Shown: positions 35,501 through 48,682, counted from the first letter of the stretch. The stretch is DNA of 64,000 nucleotides from Isoetes taiwanensis (GCA_021234155.1 JAJEKV010000225.1:1-64000); one strand, 5' to 3'. A program made the numbers and translations. Notes: a model not told the origin generated them from the letters alone.

Positions 35501-36826
35501 TGTGAAGGCCATTATTAATAATCATATCTGAAAATGACTTGGCTTCCTCAACTTGAGTGGGGGTATCAATTGGTTGGGAGAAGATTGCGGCATACTTGGA
35601 GCAAAAGTAGTTAGAAATCTCTTTACGGTCATCAAGAGTAACCTCATTATCATCCTTAATGGTAGAAAGTTGGCTTTTTAGAAGCCTTGATTTGGCCACC
35701 ACTGTAAAAAAATTTGAGTTCCCATGATCCATTTTGGAAAAATATTTAAGCTTACATCGATTGAGGAGCTTTTGGCTTCATATTCTTCAATGGTTTTGAT
35801 GGCCATTTCTAGATTACCTTCTTGCCAATGGAGCTCAATATTAAGGGGATCATCCTGAAGTTTCATTCTAACCTCTTTCATATCTTGAAGGTAAGCTCTT
35901 TTCTCAGCAAGCTTATTGTCATGAAGGTGTTTGGACCAGTTCTTGATCCGAGGATTTGGATTCTTTGATATTAGAATAGAATGACCTCATTGAGCTTGTA
36001 GATCTAACTCACGGGAAGGGAATTATAAAAGCTTTGAAATCTTCACAGAATCTGTGAGAGTCGGGGAGGGAGCAATTTAGCTTGAAAGGTGTGTTACCAT
36101 GCCTCTTTATGGAGAGTACATGCTTGGTGATTAGAAATTGAGGCTGGTGATCGAGATTGAGGTACACTCATCCTTTGTGGACAAAGGCGGTTATCCCAAA
36201 AGTCGTCTTTGATTTGTTATTAATGTAGAATCTGTCGAGTGCACAGTACACCCTATTATTCCCTTCTTGTTTGTTTGACCAAGTATATGCTGATGTTGAG
36301 GATGGAATATGCTGAAGGAAGTGCATATCAAGCAGTAAATCCCATTGAGATCTTTCATCAGTACACATGTTTAAATCCCTACCAATTTTCATATCCCAGG
36401 TTGGGGTGTTGTTGAAGTCACCTGCCATAATCCATGTATCACAGTTTTGAGTTGAGAGCCAGTTATTTATAGAAGTCCATGTTGTAGTTCTGAGTCTAGA
36501 ATCAGTTGAAGCATAAATATTGATGATCCCAAAAGAAATGTCCTTATTAGTGAGAACTCTTTTGCCGGGTCTTGCATGGGCTGTTATAAATCAAGTTTTG
36601 ATTTAAGTGCTTCCAAATAATGCAGTCCACCGGATGTGCGTGGCTTCAATCCATATAGAGGAAAACCGGGGCCAATCAATCAGCAAGGTTGGAGCACTCA
36701 AAGTTAAGGCGATCTCAATTCTTGCAGAAGGATAATGTCACTGTCATAGTTTCTAATCTGAGATATAACTCTCCTCCTTTTTAAAGGGCCTTTTATTCCC
36801 CTGAGATTCCAGCTGAGAATCTTCAT
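32549..36826 (-). pseudogene. LINE ORF2: endonuclease, reverse transcriptase, zf-RVT
   Basis: Start MKILSWNLRGIKGPLKRRR at 36826 is the typical plant L1 endonuclease opening. AGDFNNTPTWD (36425) and ALDRFYINNKSK (about 36225) continue the endonuclease. Reverse transcriptase follows: LITLIPKVDNP (35270), STYKVCAKIIANRVK (about 35200) and the catalytic YADD box (QYADDSFQFPQE, about 34700). GGLGCKNIALQSYALAGKYI (34230) and the zinc-finger region CPLGCGYVENFEHIFGCVKL (33450) complete the usual order. The final part (33076-32549) is less conserved. Multiple stops and frameshifts, so not functional as read. Confidence 0.85.
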
Positions 36827-36860
36827 GAGGAGTGAAGGAGTAATGCAAAAAAGGAGAAGG

Positions 36861-39800
36861 CTAATGGGATCTGCTAGCCCTTTTGGTTTTTTGTCGAGTA
36901 TTGGCTGCAGGCGTGTTTTGGATTTGGCCAAGAATGCTTTTTCCTTTATTCTTCCTATTTCTTTTGGAAGATTGATTTGTTGGCTGGTCAATAGTATGAC
37001 TGTTTTGATGATCAAGCAGATAGATGTCTCCCTCCCATAGATTATCATTGTTTGGAAAATGAGTGTCAGGGGCATTTTCTTTGTCAGAGTGAGGTTCAGC
37101 AGAATTATCATCTGTAGCTATAGTGTCGAGGAGTGAAACCTTGCCGAATTTAGATTTGCAGCATTCATGAACTACTTTCTCAGATAAAGATGAATCAGTG
37201 AAGTTTATGGGGGAACTTACATTATTATCTACATTATTATCCACATTAGAGCAGTTAAGTAACAAATTATCTGCAACTTTTAAAATGGAAAGATCTTGCC
37301 TGGTATTAGCTTGTGACTCTGAAGATCTCATTTGTTGCAGGGAGGAGTTTGCATTGTTCCCATTTGTTGACTCTGCAAGGTGCTTATCACATGCTGTTAC
37401 TGTTGCTATTGTGTGCTCAAGTTCTATATCGACAAATTATGCTCCCAAGCATTGAGATATTTCTAATCTGTTCATCCCTATCCTTTGTGTCCATCGACAA
37501 ACATTACCGCGATACCTCGGTGGTACATGTCATTAATTCCTTCAATTCGCGAGCTATCATTGGGAAATGGATGCACTTTTAGCGAGGGGGCAAGGGTAAT
37601 TGATGGTTTCGATTGAGGTCAGCATGTAAGAGGGGGGAAGCAAGTATATTTTCAAAAGGTAGTGCAATGTTTTGGATGGGATGGGTGGTGATGGATGTAT
37701 ATGTAGGTGTGTTTTCAGGTGGAGAGTGATATGAGATCGGCTCAATGGGACCAATACAATTTTCATCTGCCATTTTATCATCATCAGGATCATCTGGCAT
37801 ATCTGCAAGAATGGCATAGGAGTTTGATACTTTTAGTGTATCAATTGGATCATCATAATCTTCAGAGGGTTCAGTTTCATGAAGGTCTAAGATATTTTGG
37901 TGTTGTGGAACCTTGTTTCATTTGGAACCTTATTTGGAGATTTGGAAGAATCCACAGATGTTGATGATGTAACCTGGTTGCCTTTTTCTTTATCCTTTTC
38001 TTTGGGATGTGTACCTTTTTCAATAAGTAATGAAACCCCACTCAATTCATGTGAGGATTTGCTTCTCCCAGAAAATGTCATATTGGAAGAATCTATTGTT
38101 CCAACTTGTGCATCAACAAATCCTTTGGTTGGTAATGATTGTTGGTGGTAGATTGCACGGAATCTTTCATAATGTTCGATAGAGTCTTATGCAAATCAAC
38201 TTTTGGAGGCAAAGCAGAGATTTTACCTTTCCTTTTTTAGCACATACTGTTGTGCTCAATGTTTGCTTTATTTAGTTTAGCCATCTCGGTATTACTGTTT
38301 TTGTTGCGGAATAGGCTTATCTTGACAACCGATGGTTGATCTTCCTTGATGAAGACCCCTTTGTTTAGCACCTTGATCTTCATTTGCTTGTGCGAAGATG
38401 ATGTTGTTATAGTAGATATCGAGAGCTATTAATGTGATCGTTTTTTTTTCGTGTCAAGGTCTGGCATCTCGTGTTTTGGATTCTTTTTGTCTTTGCCATT
38501 AACTTTGTTCCATCCATTTTGGTGCCAATGAGTAATATGATCACGGCTTATTCGTGTCCATTCTTTGCATAATGAATGGATCCCAATCTGTTTGGGAATG
38601 TTAAGGTGGTTGCTTGAGATATTGACATCACCATTCCCCTTCTCACGGAATTTCATATGTTTTACGCTTCCTACGTGGCGGTATATGCTTGACTCCCTAC
38701 TTTATGTCTCGGGTTACATGTCCGGCAAAGATTTGGTAATCCAATCCATCTAAGTTGAAGGATAGAGGTTTTCCCAAAGAAATCTATGAAGGATATGGTA
38801 GTGGGAATGGGTTTGGTGATATCAAAATTTGGATGAAACATTTTGGAGGATAGTATGTGGAGTATTGATTGGTTAAATAAGTACCAATGGAGCTAAAGAT
38901 AGACTTGAAGCAGTCTTCATTCCAATATATGGGGTGAGCTCACTCATGGAGACAGAAGCTATTTGTAGCTTTTTGAATTCATTTAAAAGGTAAGGTGGCC
39001 TTCCATTTTAAAAAGGATATTTGGGAGGTTTCACAAGTTGTGAGGCCAAGCTTAAGCAAGTAATTTTGCAGTCTGGAGCAACCACATTCCCGAGAATGTA
39101 TGGGTGATTTAGCTTGATGAGATAGAGTTTATGACAATGCCTTTGTGAAGCCTTAGGAGGTGGTCCCAAAGTTTTTCTATTTTTATACCAGTAGAATCAA
39201 CTTTGCAGCGGCGACAAATTTGTGATAATGAATCAATTTTTGAGGCAATCAATGGAGAGTTTAAGTGAATACCTCTGAAAAGCTCAATATTTGTAGGGGC
39301 TCTTGATTGTTGTATCTCAAAGTCCATGACCAATTGCTCGTCTGAAATGATTGGTTGGGTTGGTCTTGCAAAGAGAGGAAGTGGTACTCGAAGGATCAAT
39401 CTTGGCAAAGTGAGAGTTCCCCTTGGATCCAAAGCAAGTGTATCCCAATTAGGAGCATATGGGCTGAAGTGATTCATGTCTTTTAACAAAGGATCCGGGT
39501 TAGCAAAATCACCAAATTTGATAAATTTTGATGGATCATGGTGGAGTGCACTTAAGCTGTGTGAGAAGAGAGTCCCTTTGGGCAGTGGGAAAGAGCATAA
39601 AACTATGAAGAAATGAGAGGGAATTTGAATATAGGGCTGTGGGTATTGCAAATCTTTTTTGTATTTTTGGGAAAAGTCGCCATTAATCTTTTGCAAAGTA
39701 AAGAAAAAAAAAAGGCAAACAGAGGCAAAGCAGAGGAATGAAGGAGTAGAAAAAGGGAATGAAGGCAAATTGGAGAAGAGATCTATCTAAAAACTAGGAG

Positions 39801-40148
39801 GGATTGGAGAACCAAATTTTACCGAGAGAGTCAGAAATTTTAAAAGTATGAGTAATCATTACGAGAAAATCTTGACTGAGATTTTCCTTCGACCATCCAC
39901 AAAATACACGAAAGATTGCTTTGTTGCGAAATGTTCTTGTTGCACGTGAATTCTAGCACCCACGCTTCGACAATTTCGGCTTCAAATTCTTCTGAGGATG
40001 GAGTAAATGAGTATTCAGGGCTAAACAGAGAGTCTGGAAAGAATTGCTTGAGAAGAAAACTATCCCAGAGCTCGGAGGATGGTCCAGAGAGGAAACCACA
40101 AGTAATTCTTTGATCCTGCTTCAGAATAGTGAAAAATTTAGTATCCAT
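36861..40148 (-). pseudogene. LINE ORF1 region
   Basis: Minus-strand open stretches: 40148-39840, 39768-39109, about 39000-38430, 38081-37887 and 37331-36861. The last is Ser/Asn-rich and ends in a basic tail (KRNRKNKGKSILG). Position directly before ORF2 and length fit a plant L1 ORF1 (nucleic-acid chaperone). I could not confirm its usual RNA-binding domain. Interrupted by stops and shifts. Confidence 0.5.
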
Positions 40149-40362
40149 TCATAGAAAAATTGATGAGGAAACCGAATTTTGCAAGGCCTCTACAAGCCCT
40201 GCAAGCTTTGGCAAGTAATTCGAATCAGGAGGAAAATTTTCTTAGAGAAGGATCAAGAACGAGTTTGAATCGAAAAAGACAAGGAATTCAAGAAAATTGG
40301 CGCTCGGTGATGACGTGTCCATTCTCCCAACATTGGCTGTTTTTTATCTCGAAATTTGAGCC

Positions 40363-40434
40363 ATATCCAATATCTTCCTTTTTTAACCTTATTCCTAAAT
40401 ATCCAATATCTTCCTTTTTTAACCTTATTCCTAA
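40363..40434. repeat. 36-bp perfect tandem duplication in the LINE 5' region
   Basis: Two identical units (40363-40398 and 40399-40434) start atatccaatatcttcc. Tandem units in 5' regions are common in LINE promoters. Confidence 0.85.
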
Positions 40435-40639
40435 ACTTATATGATTTGAGTTTAACCTGAAAATGAACACCGATATAATTCGAATTTAACATACTATTTA
40501 ATACCAAGATGCTACGTCACACTATATCGATAATTGGGATTTAAAAAAAAAAACACTCCAAACCCTCCTCGAGAAAACCACGTAAGTGCCGACCTCACTT
40601 GTGTTTAAGTTTAATTTGACAACAAGCAACTTCTATCTT

Positions 40640-41250
40640 TGTGTAGATGCGGTTTTTGTGAAATGAAGGTGTGGTATTTTTATGCCCCAACACAATTAAA
40701 CTTCGTGTGAGCCGAACGTCCGCATACTAACCGTTTTTGAAATTTGCAAGCGTGCATATGAAAATCGAAAAGTCCATTCTCCTACAATCCATGCTTTTAT
40801 ACATTAAGCAAATTCAAATTTCGAATTGTAGGGGCGGGAAGCTGTATTAGGATGAAGTGAAGATCGGTTAAAGAATGTGGCTACCTCGAAATGAAAGTCC
40901 GATCGATACAAAGCTTCAACCTACACATTCAAATTTTGAAATGTAGAAGGCGGTGACGCGCACGCTTGGTATCTGACAACCCAAGAGACACCGTCATGAG
41001 TTGCCGGTATACTATAATGCAAGTGGCATTTTAGAAGCGCCACGTGTTGCATCAGTCCGTCTGACAACCAACAGAATTAAATACATATGGCGCCATGAAT
41101 GTGCAATCCCCCTTATTCCAGAAGAATATTCCAAGCAAATCTGTAATTATGAGAGTTTGGTATCCTAGGTGGCATGGGAAAAAAGGAGCGGAAATATGAC
41201 GTGGAATGGCTGATAGGAGGCCATTTTGAGACCCCAAATCCGCCCTAATG
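40640..41250. repeat. Long repeat X, copy B
   Basis: Same-orientation relative of copy A (30415-31135) with many small indels between them. A short linked piece reading tttaatttgacaacaa precedes copy B (about 40612) but follows copy A (about 31203), so the order is permuted. Confidence 0.8.
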
Positions 41251-41299
41251 TATTCTGAACTCCATCCCAAATTATGTCGAATATAAAGATTTTTTGGGG

Positions 41300-43135
41300 A
41301 GGTGAAAAATTTGAAACTTAGTTGGCAAGGTCTCCCAATACCATGTAACAACTATGGATTAAGACTCCATGGTGGAGGGGTGTGCAAGGGATACAAACAA
41401 ATAGATCCTGGTACAATGAAATATGATCCCATTACAAACCAAGGAGAACATCTAGAAAAACAAAAAGACAAATTTCCAGGTAAAATAGCTGGTAAGATGC
41501 ATAATGAAGGGAACTAGACGCCAGCAGCCAGAAAGGGAAGGAAAAACAAAACGGGAGTGCATACAAGAAAGCAAGAAAGGAAAAAGCAAGGAGAATTGGA
41601 AGCGAACAGCAACAAGTTATTGCCCAGGGAAGGAAATCCAGGAAAGAATGGAGGAGGAGAGAGGATCATATGAAACTAGCCAGCCAAATTAAAGTTCTCA
41701 ACAATCCAGTAGGCCAAGGATTGGAAAAACCCAATTAGACCTTCTAAGCCCTACTGATCAGGATTCCAAAAAACTTAAAGGCAAGGAATTGGTACTGAGG
41801 TAACATCATTGTATGGTGGTGACCCCTGCACATCAACTTCGTAAAAATACCCTGATCATCAAAGAATCAAACTTGCCCCCAATTAATGAATATCCAGAAT
41901 CTTCTGACTCGGATATCTCTATGGGGTATACACACTTAATCAAGGAAGAGGGATCTCACAGTCATATTACTGTAACACCAAAGGCCATGAACTTCTCTAC
42001 ACCAGAGAAAATGGACAAAGAAGTCAGTCCTGAAATGCATGACATCTTGCTTGATATGATGGAAAGAGAGGAGGAAATTGAAAATGGAGACAGGGTTCCT
42101 ACAACCCCTGCTGAATTCCTAACTCCTGTAAACAAATTGGATGGGAATCAAAAATACAAATTCTATACCAAATCCCCAATGGAGGAGTTATCAATTGAAT
42201 CAGATATGGGAATAAAGGAGATTTTTTCCCAACTGACTCTGATTTGGGAACTGAAAGCTTACAGGAAATGGAGATGGAAGACCCAATAAAAGGGAATTGT
42301 GCTACAATCCCTATCAATCCTCTGGAAAGAGGCCGGCGTAAGGCACTAAATACTGGGCACAGGCCTATAAGCCCATCTAGCCTAGAACTGGAGCAATCGA
42401 GTGGACTAGTCCAGTCTAGATGGCCAGGAAGTGCAATCCTACCTGCCAAATGGCCTGGGGTCACACCCAATAAGTCCAAAAGATACTCATAAGGAGGTCA
42501 AGGATAAAGAAGGCGCTGATCATGAGAAATTCTATACTCCAATTACCAAAAAGGGTACTAAAAGGGTCCACTTTTCTGCTAATAGCTCGGCTCTAAATCT
42601 GAGAGCCCAAGCAAGAATCAAATATCCAGCTTAATGAAGATTGTAATATGGAATATGAGGGGAATCAAAGGTCCCCTTAAAAGAAAAAGAGCTTTCATAG
42701 CTCTAAGTGAGATGACGGCTGATATAATACTACTATAAGAACATAGGTTGCCTAGATTTGAAACTGAACATCTTGGATCTTGGATTATGCCTAATGGTGA
42801 TTCAGTATGGACCCCTGCAGATGGAATAAAAGGGGGTATATGAATGGTATGGAGAGATTCCATTTGTAACCAAAAATTCATTCATAGTTCGGGAAGATGG
42901 ACAATGGCAGTCCTAGAGAAGGGGGTAGAGAAAGTTGGCATTATCAATGTATATACCTCTACAAAACCAAGAGAAAGGGCAGAACAATGGGCACAATTAA
43001 AACAGTGGATTGATGGGAGTCAGGTAGAAATTTTTTTGATAGCAGGGGATTTCAATAATACACCAACTTGGGACCAAAAATTGGGTAAGAAATTGAACAT
43101 GTCGAAAAAGGAGAGATGGGACCTATATATGCTCT
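41300..43135 (+). mobile_element. L1-type LINE, 5' part only
   Basis: Plus-strand ORF1-like stretches (41302-41692, 41813-42289, 42244-42634; acidic, Pro/Ser-rich) precede ORF2, which starts at the ATG at 42634 (MKIVIWNMRGIKGPLKRKR) and continues with IINVYTSTKPRERAEQWAQL and AGDFNNTPTWDQKLGKKLNM. It stops inside the endonuclease at about 43135. At least two in-frame stops are present. Retaining the 5' part and losing the 3' part is the reverse of normal LINE truncation, so a later deletion or rearrangement is likely. Confidence 0.75.
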
Positions 43136-43292
43136 TCGAACTAGCAAATTCTAGTTCTTGAAAATGCTTCTTCCTTGCCTCAGATGCCTCAGCCCTTCGC
43201 AATACCTTAGACAGGAGGTTCTTGTCCACAAGCACCAAATGAGGGTTCTTCTCGGCAACAATTGCGATGTTAAATGATGTCATGTTATTCAA
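43130..43292 (-). other. Short conserved-looking minus-strand ORF, unidentified
   Basis: The minus strand reads NPHLVLVDKNLLSKVLRRAE then ASEARKKHFQELEFASS, a clean amphipathic helical stretch. It abuts the breakpoint of the second LINE. I do not recognise a family; it may be an exon of a captured or displaced host gene. Confidence 0.3.
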
Positions 43293-43338
43293 AGCTATGC
43301 AGTTGAATGGGGGAGACCTATGAGAAGCAGTGGCAGTA

Positions 43339-43470
43339 GGTCAAAGTCAAAGTCAAAGTCAAAGGTGGCGGGCTAGTGCTACCCGGGTGTTGCTGGGCTC
43401 GCTAAAAATCATCAGACACCCCCTGCCCGCCACTTAGGGTTTGCGTTGACTAGTCAAAGTCAAAGTCAAC
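43339..43470. repeat. GTCAAA tandem arrays
   Basis: Four-unit (43339-43365) and two-to-three-unit (43453-43470) runs of gtcaaa surround a GC-rich segment with the inverted pair ggtggcggg / cccgccac. Each unit contains the complement of a W-box core (TTGAC). Confidence 0.7.
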
Positions 43471-46400
43471 TAGGGCCAAAATTTAAGGACAGCAAGTCTA
43501 TCTACTCCGGATTTTTTGGCAAGTTGGAGAACTTTCTATATGAAGGGGATGCACAATTTGACAAGTGGATGCTCCCAGATTGGAAAGAAAACATAGATAT
43601 AAATGTTGGAGTGATGCATAGACAGGGCACGCTTGCAGGTCGTGATATGGAAGCAGGAGATTGTTTGAGCGCCTGATTGTATAATTATTATTGACTTGTA
43701 TATGATCATGTGAAAATTAGTGACCACTTCTTGGCTTTTCACTAAGATCATCGGATTGTAAATCTTGTTGTCAGTTTATTGAGTACATTATCTTCAAATC
43801 CTAACAGAATCCTGGCATGACAAACCAAAACTCTTAAGAAAGGGGATTTGATTCTTCTTTATGATTCCTGGTATAAAACTTTTTTAGGCAGGTTTGGTCC
43901 TTACAAAATTATTCAAGTGATCCAACCGAGTGCGTTTCAACTTGCAGAATTAGATGGCACTACATTACCTACTTTGGTTAATGGTTTTCAACTCAAACCC
44001 TTTCACACTGCAACAACAGACATAACTTAAGATACAGATATACATGATTGAGTAACTGGCTTCTATTATATTCATAAAAAGAGCCAAGATTACACAAAAA
44101 TTGGGCATAGCTCTTATTTAATCGCAGGGGGCATCGCCCTTAATCTATGCACAAAATCCTACTCTAAATTTCCTGCTACTCTGCATTGGGAGCAGCACAG
44201 GCCCGTAGGATTACATAGCCCTATTCTGGATCATAGCACAGATGCAGTATCACGTCCTGGTAGTTGGACATGGGATCGGGATTATCCGCCGAAGCTGACA
44301 GCCATCCATCCATGGGAATTCCACGGTTCTTCATCTTCCAAAGATCAAGGTCATTCATATGGCAGGTAAGCCATTCAAGGCAATTCTTCGGCATGGTGTT
44401 TATCATCTGCATCGCTGCAACTAGTAGTGTTTTCACTTCACTCGTTGTTCGTCTTATATAGCCCTATTGACTCTTGCATGCCACGGTGGCCCAATCACTT
44501 TTTGCTGACCTGTCCACATGCGAGGTACATTCTAATTTTAGATTCCCATATCTCGCCGCAAATTTAATAGCGGTACCTTCTCTCTGGCCTGCTGCTTCTG
44601 CCATCTCCTTCATTTAAAAGTTCGGACTCTTGTAATTACGCCCAATTAAACTACTGTTGTGTCAAATCATTATTCGTACACTACCATGATGTCTCATCAC
44701 AGCGTTCATTCCTGTCCATCTCCACCATTGATTTTCACTCAATTGGCTTTCCAGGACTTAGCCAAAATTTTGGTTCTGGATCTTTCTTTCATTCATGCTG
44801 CCATCTGGCACGCTCAGCGGCTCAAATTCTACTTTCGGGCCTGCCTATAAAAATCTTTGCCGAATAAACGCGAACCCTAAAGCTTCAAAGAAATTCTCTG
44901 CTCTTTGTCTTTCGCTCTCCAACTCTTTCCTTCAATCGCTATAACTGCTCCCCCAAGCTACCCACTCTACAGGCCACTGCACCCATGGATCCTGAACTTT
45001 TTTTCATCAGTGATTTTTTTCCACCGCCACTGGTCGGGAAGCTCTTGAAGGCGCCAGTTGCGACGTCACTGAAAGGGCAGGGTTGCTTGATTTCATAAAA
45101 CAAGAACTCCTTGTTCCAAATCCAGCACAACTTCGGCAATTTGTTGCCCATTTGGTCAAGAACGACGCGGGGTACCAGACGATGGTGGATCATACCCTCA
45201 TCACTCTCAATCAGAGTCTTTTGGTACAGGTCTTTCAACTGCCTAGATGCACTCCTTCTTTAAATTGGGCTGCTTTACATGATCATGATATCACTGTCTA
45301 TGGTAAAGTTCCTTATGATGCAACCACACATAAGCTTACCAACATAGCGAAGCCTCATGAAGCTTTTGTCAAGTTTTTATGGCGGAAGTTCTATGGGTAC
45401 TCTATCAAGGACACCCACATCAACAAACATTTTTTCCATACTGCTATTGCTGCTATTCACTCCACTAGCTTTGTTGATTGCCAAATTCTGTTCCAACGCC
45501 TACTCCATGAAGTCGACTGTCTTAGATAATCTCCTGGCTCGGGTCTTGATTCTGCCATGGGCACCCATTTCCAAGCTATCATTAATCAATGTCTTCCAGA
45601 ACCTAGCCGCCTCTCTATCGGACACTTAGAAGCCACAAGCTTCCAGTCGCACACACTCTGTCATCCGTCCAGTCCAGGAACTTTAAGAAGAGACCTCTCG
45701 GCCACGCCCTGATGCCCAAACATCTCCATGACTACAAGATCTGCGCCCTACATCTTCCAAGGTCATAAATGTCCCCTCCTCTCAATCTACTCACGCTGAC
45801 GCTTCCACCTCCCACCAAGTCTCCCAAACATCCACTCACATTGCTCACCAACCGCCTTTACCTCTTTAACCGCTCGTTCCTCCACCAACAAGAAGGCTAC
45901 TGTATCAATATGAACAGATTGTTGCCAGTTGCATGCTCAAACTCCAGGAGTCGCAAGGCCACTTCATGAATGGAGTTAAAGATTAGATGGACTCCACTGA
46001 CGCAATGCAGCGTGATCTTCAGGCTGCCCACACTCAGAACCAGGCTTTGGAAGAAAGTCTTCAGAGTAAGCATGGTGCCTTGCTGGACACTCGGGCTGCC
46101 CTCCTTAAAAAACAGGAGACACGAACTGCTATGGAATAACAACAAGCTCAACTTCAAGCTACCATCACGGAACTTCTGGCTCAGATCACCGAAAAAGACA
46201 AACTTCTTGTTGACATTCAGGCTCTTTACACGGCGTTGCAAAATGAGTATACTCAATCAACAACATGCCACCACACAGGGTGAAATTCACATTACTGTCT
46301 TGGAAGGGCAGTTAGCAGTAGTACAGACACAGGTCACAGAATTGCAAACACAACTCAGTGACATGCAAAAACAAAAGCTAGTGGATGATGCTGAGATTGC

Positions 46401-47060
46401 TAGTCTTCAGCTGTAGGTTTTCACTCATGGCCCTTCGTCTTCACAGGCCACTCATACTCGTAACAAGATCAAGGAACAAGTTCGTTTCCCTACTAAAAAA
46501 GACAACAGAATCCATGATCTAAAACATCAGCTGCAGCAGGCAATTCAGTTTGCTGATGACGCTCATCATCAGCACGAGACCTACATCTCCTTAGCTGTCC
46601 ACATGCAGGGTGATTTTCCAAAACCCACGAGCTATTTGGACTATGTTCAGTCCCACGACATCTTTTTTTGCTCAAGTGGTTCATTGCTAATGGAACTCTT
46701 CACGGCTCTCTCACCAGCAAAAATCTGCTCAGTATATGGCCCGATCTTTCCATTGAAGACAAAGGCTTTCTTTGCGCTCTTCTAACATTTCAGCTTATTC
46801 CTTGTAAAGATCAAGAATTCTTTATTCTTTGCCTTGTTCAATCAATAGCATATGTCATGCACAATTTCTACTTGGCTGACACACAGGATAAGTTTGAGGA
46901 CGGTCCACATCGTGCCTTTTAAGGAGATTCAAATGCCAAATGGCTATTACAGCAGGACAATAAATCTTCAAGATCAGTCATGGGTCACTGCTCTTCAGAC
47001 GGAGTACACGCCCGAGTTAGCTCGCCATTTGCTTCAAGATTGCAAAAACTTTGCAGCACT

Positions 47061-48682
47061 GTGATATGGTCTATGGGGTATGGGATAAAGCCTGGAAAGG
47101 TTGGGGCCCATTGGATAATGATTTCCTTGAAGGATCCGCCCTTTTGGTGTGTTGGTTATCACTAGAGGTGCTAGTGCGTAACATTTGGTATCAGAGCACG
47201 GTTCCGATTTCTCTTGGAGCCGGTGTGTTTTTTTATTTTGTTTATTTTGAGTGAATGAGTAAGAACTAATCTAATTGCTCTATTAGAAATATTTTGGTAT
47301 TTGTTTGAGCGAAATTAAAAGCCCTGAAGAAGTAAGACTATGGTCTCTCCCTAGGTTGTGATTGATTAGATCTTCATAAGTGTCCGCATTTCATTTGAAG
47401 CCATTAATAAACCGTTTGAAGCCTTAGAATTTTCTATAATATTTCTGTGGGTATGTTGAAAGAAAAATCATTTGAGGATATGTTAGTAAAGCAACATACC
47501 ATTTGGTCATTGAATTCTCTAGGTTATTAATGTGTAAGACATGAACCTATGCTAGGTGATACATGCAATTATTGGTATAATCCAAAGAACCATACCATTT
47601 GGTTGGGTTTGTAGGTTCTAATGTCATGATTGAGTTTTTCGCAGGACATAGAAATTGTCATGCAGGGAATTATTTTGGGAGATATTCTTACCTTCTTATT
47701 GGCACATGAGCAACCTAAGTTTTAGGCATTTGTGGCTATAAGGTAAACAGATATTTGAATTACATTTGCCTTAGGGAAATCCAAGGTGGAAGTATAAGGT
47801 GTTCTTTTCTTCGTGCAGTGTATGGTAAGTCCTGAGACAACTAATATATTTGCAGCATAATAGTTGGACTTGGAAATTTTTAGCCTAAAGGGCTGGACGT
47901 GAAAACTTTTAGCCTAAAGGGCTGGATTTGACCATTTCTGATTATGCAGATTGCAACCATGGACTTGGTTGTGTTAATTTGCCATATAATTCTTGATCGA
48001 GGACGATCAATCCCAAGAAGGGGAGGAATTGATATGGTGGTGCTCGGGGGAGTGGTTGTCGGGAGCAAGAGTATGAGAAAGAAAGCCGTAAATGTTCATG
48101 TTAACCCTTGGACCCAAGTATCTTAATATACAATAAGTTAAGTTAGCAATTATCCTTAGCTAGACCATTGGGGGATATTTTTATCTAATATAAGATAGGA
48201 CAAGTTATAAACCATAAGCTAATCTAAGAACCTTAGAAAAGATAGTAAACTATTATTATGGTTAAGAGGGGTACGCATCTATTATATCTATGGGCATAAA
48301 GGTGTACTTTTAATGTAAAAAAGGGACTTGGGCTAAATATAAGGACGTCATTCAAGTAAGGCTTATTAAGGGATACCTTTACCTTTTCAAAAAGGAAGTG
48401 AATGTTGCAAGAGTAAGCGTATGTGAGGGCAAAGCTTGTTCCTATCCCAATTGAACATCTAAGCCAAATCCTAAGCCTAGCCTATTCCTCAAATTTATGT
48501 TTTTGCTACAAAGGATTTGTAGTGGCTAACTTGCGTTAATTCCTTTCTTGGAAGTCTCTTGCTCAAGGACAACCCGGTTGGGTGGAGAGCTTACCCGGAA
48601 GGGTGGATTTGTGCTTACTTGACTTGTTTCTTGACGATTGTTTTTGCTGTAGATCTTTGGAGACTAGCTAATCGTATCACAC
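47061..48682. mobile_element. 1.6-kb insertion inside the Ty3-type fossil
   Basis: A 20-bp direct repeat, tgcaaaaactttgcagcact, lies immediately on both sides (47041-47060 and 48683-48702). The insert starts gtgatatgg and ends cgtatcac, short inverted ends. TGGTATCAGAGC at 47186-47197 matches a plant initiator-Met tRNA primer-binding site, so the first about 125 bp could be a small LTR, but no matching second LTR was seen at the other end. A 20-bp duplication is too long for a retroviral-type integration. Class unresolved. Confidence 0.5.

Larger units (their letters stand above)
32236..40550 (-). mobile_element. L1-type LINE, near full length, decayed
   Basis: Minus-strand order: 5' region with a 36-bp tandem repeat (near 40.4 kb), ORF1 region (40148-36861), ORF2 with endonuclease, reverse transcriptase and C-terminal zinc-finger parts (36826-32549), and an A-tail seen as a 19-T run on the plus strand at 32236-32254. 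Both ORFs are broken by stops and shifts. The 5' limit is approximate; no convincing target-site duplication was found. It shares ORF2 start and endonuclease wording with the LINE at 41.3-43.1 kb, so both belong to one lineage. Confidence 0.8.

Noticed and set aside
30415-41250. Repeat X copies as an LTR pair enclosing one 10-kb element
   Set aside because: The interior is a LINE in minus orientation with its own A-tail, no PBS or purine tract adjoins the copies, and the linked phrase is permuted.
44939-45238. Minus-strand ORF in the Ty3-type fossil
   Set aside because: Overlaps the plus-strand extra ORF region and has no motif; treated as a shadow.
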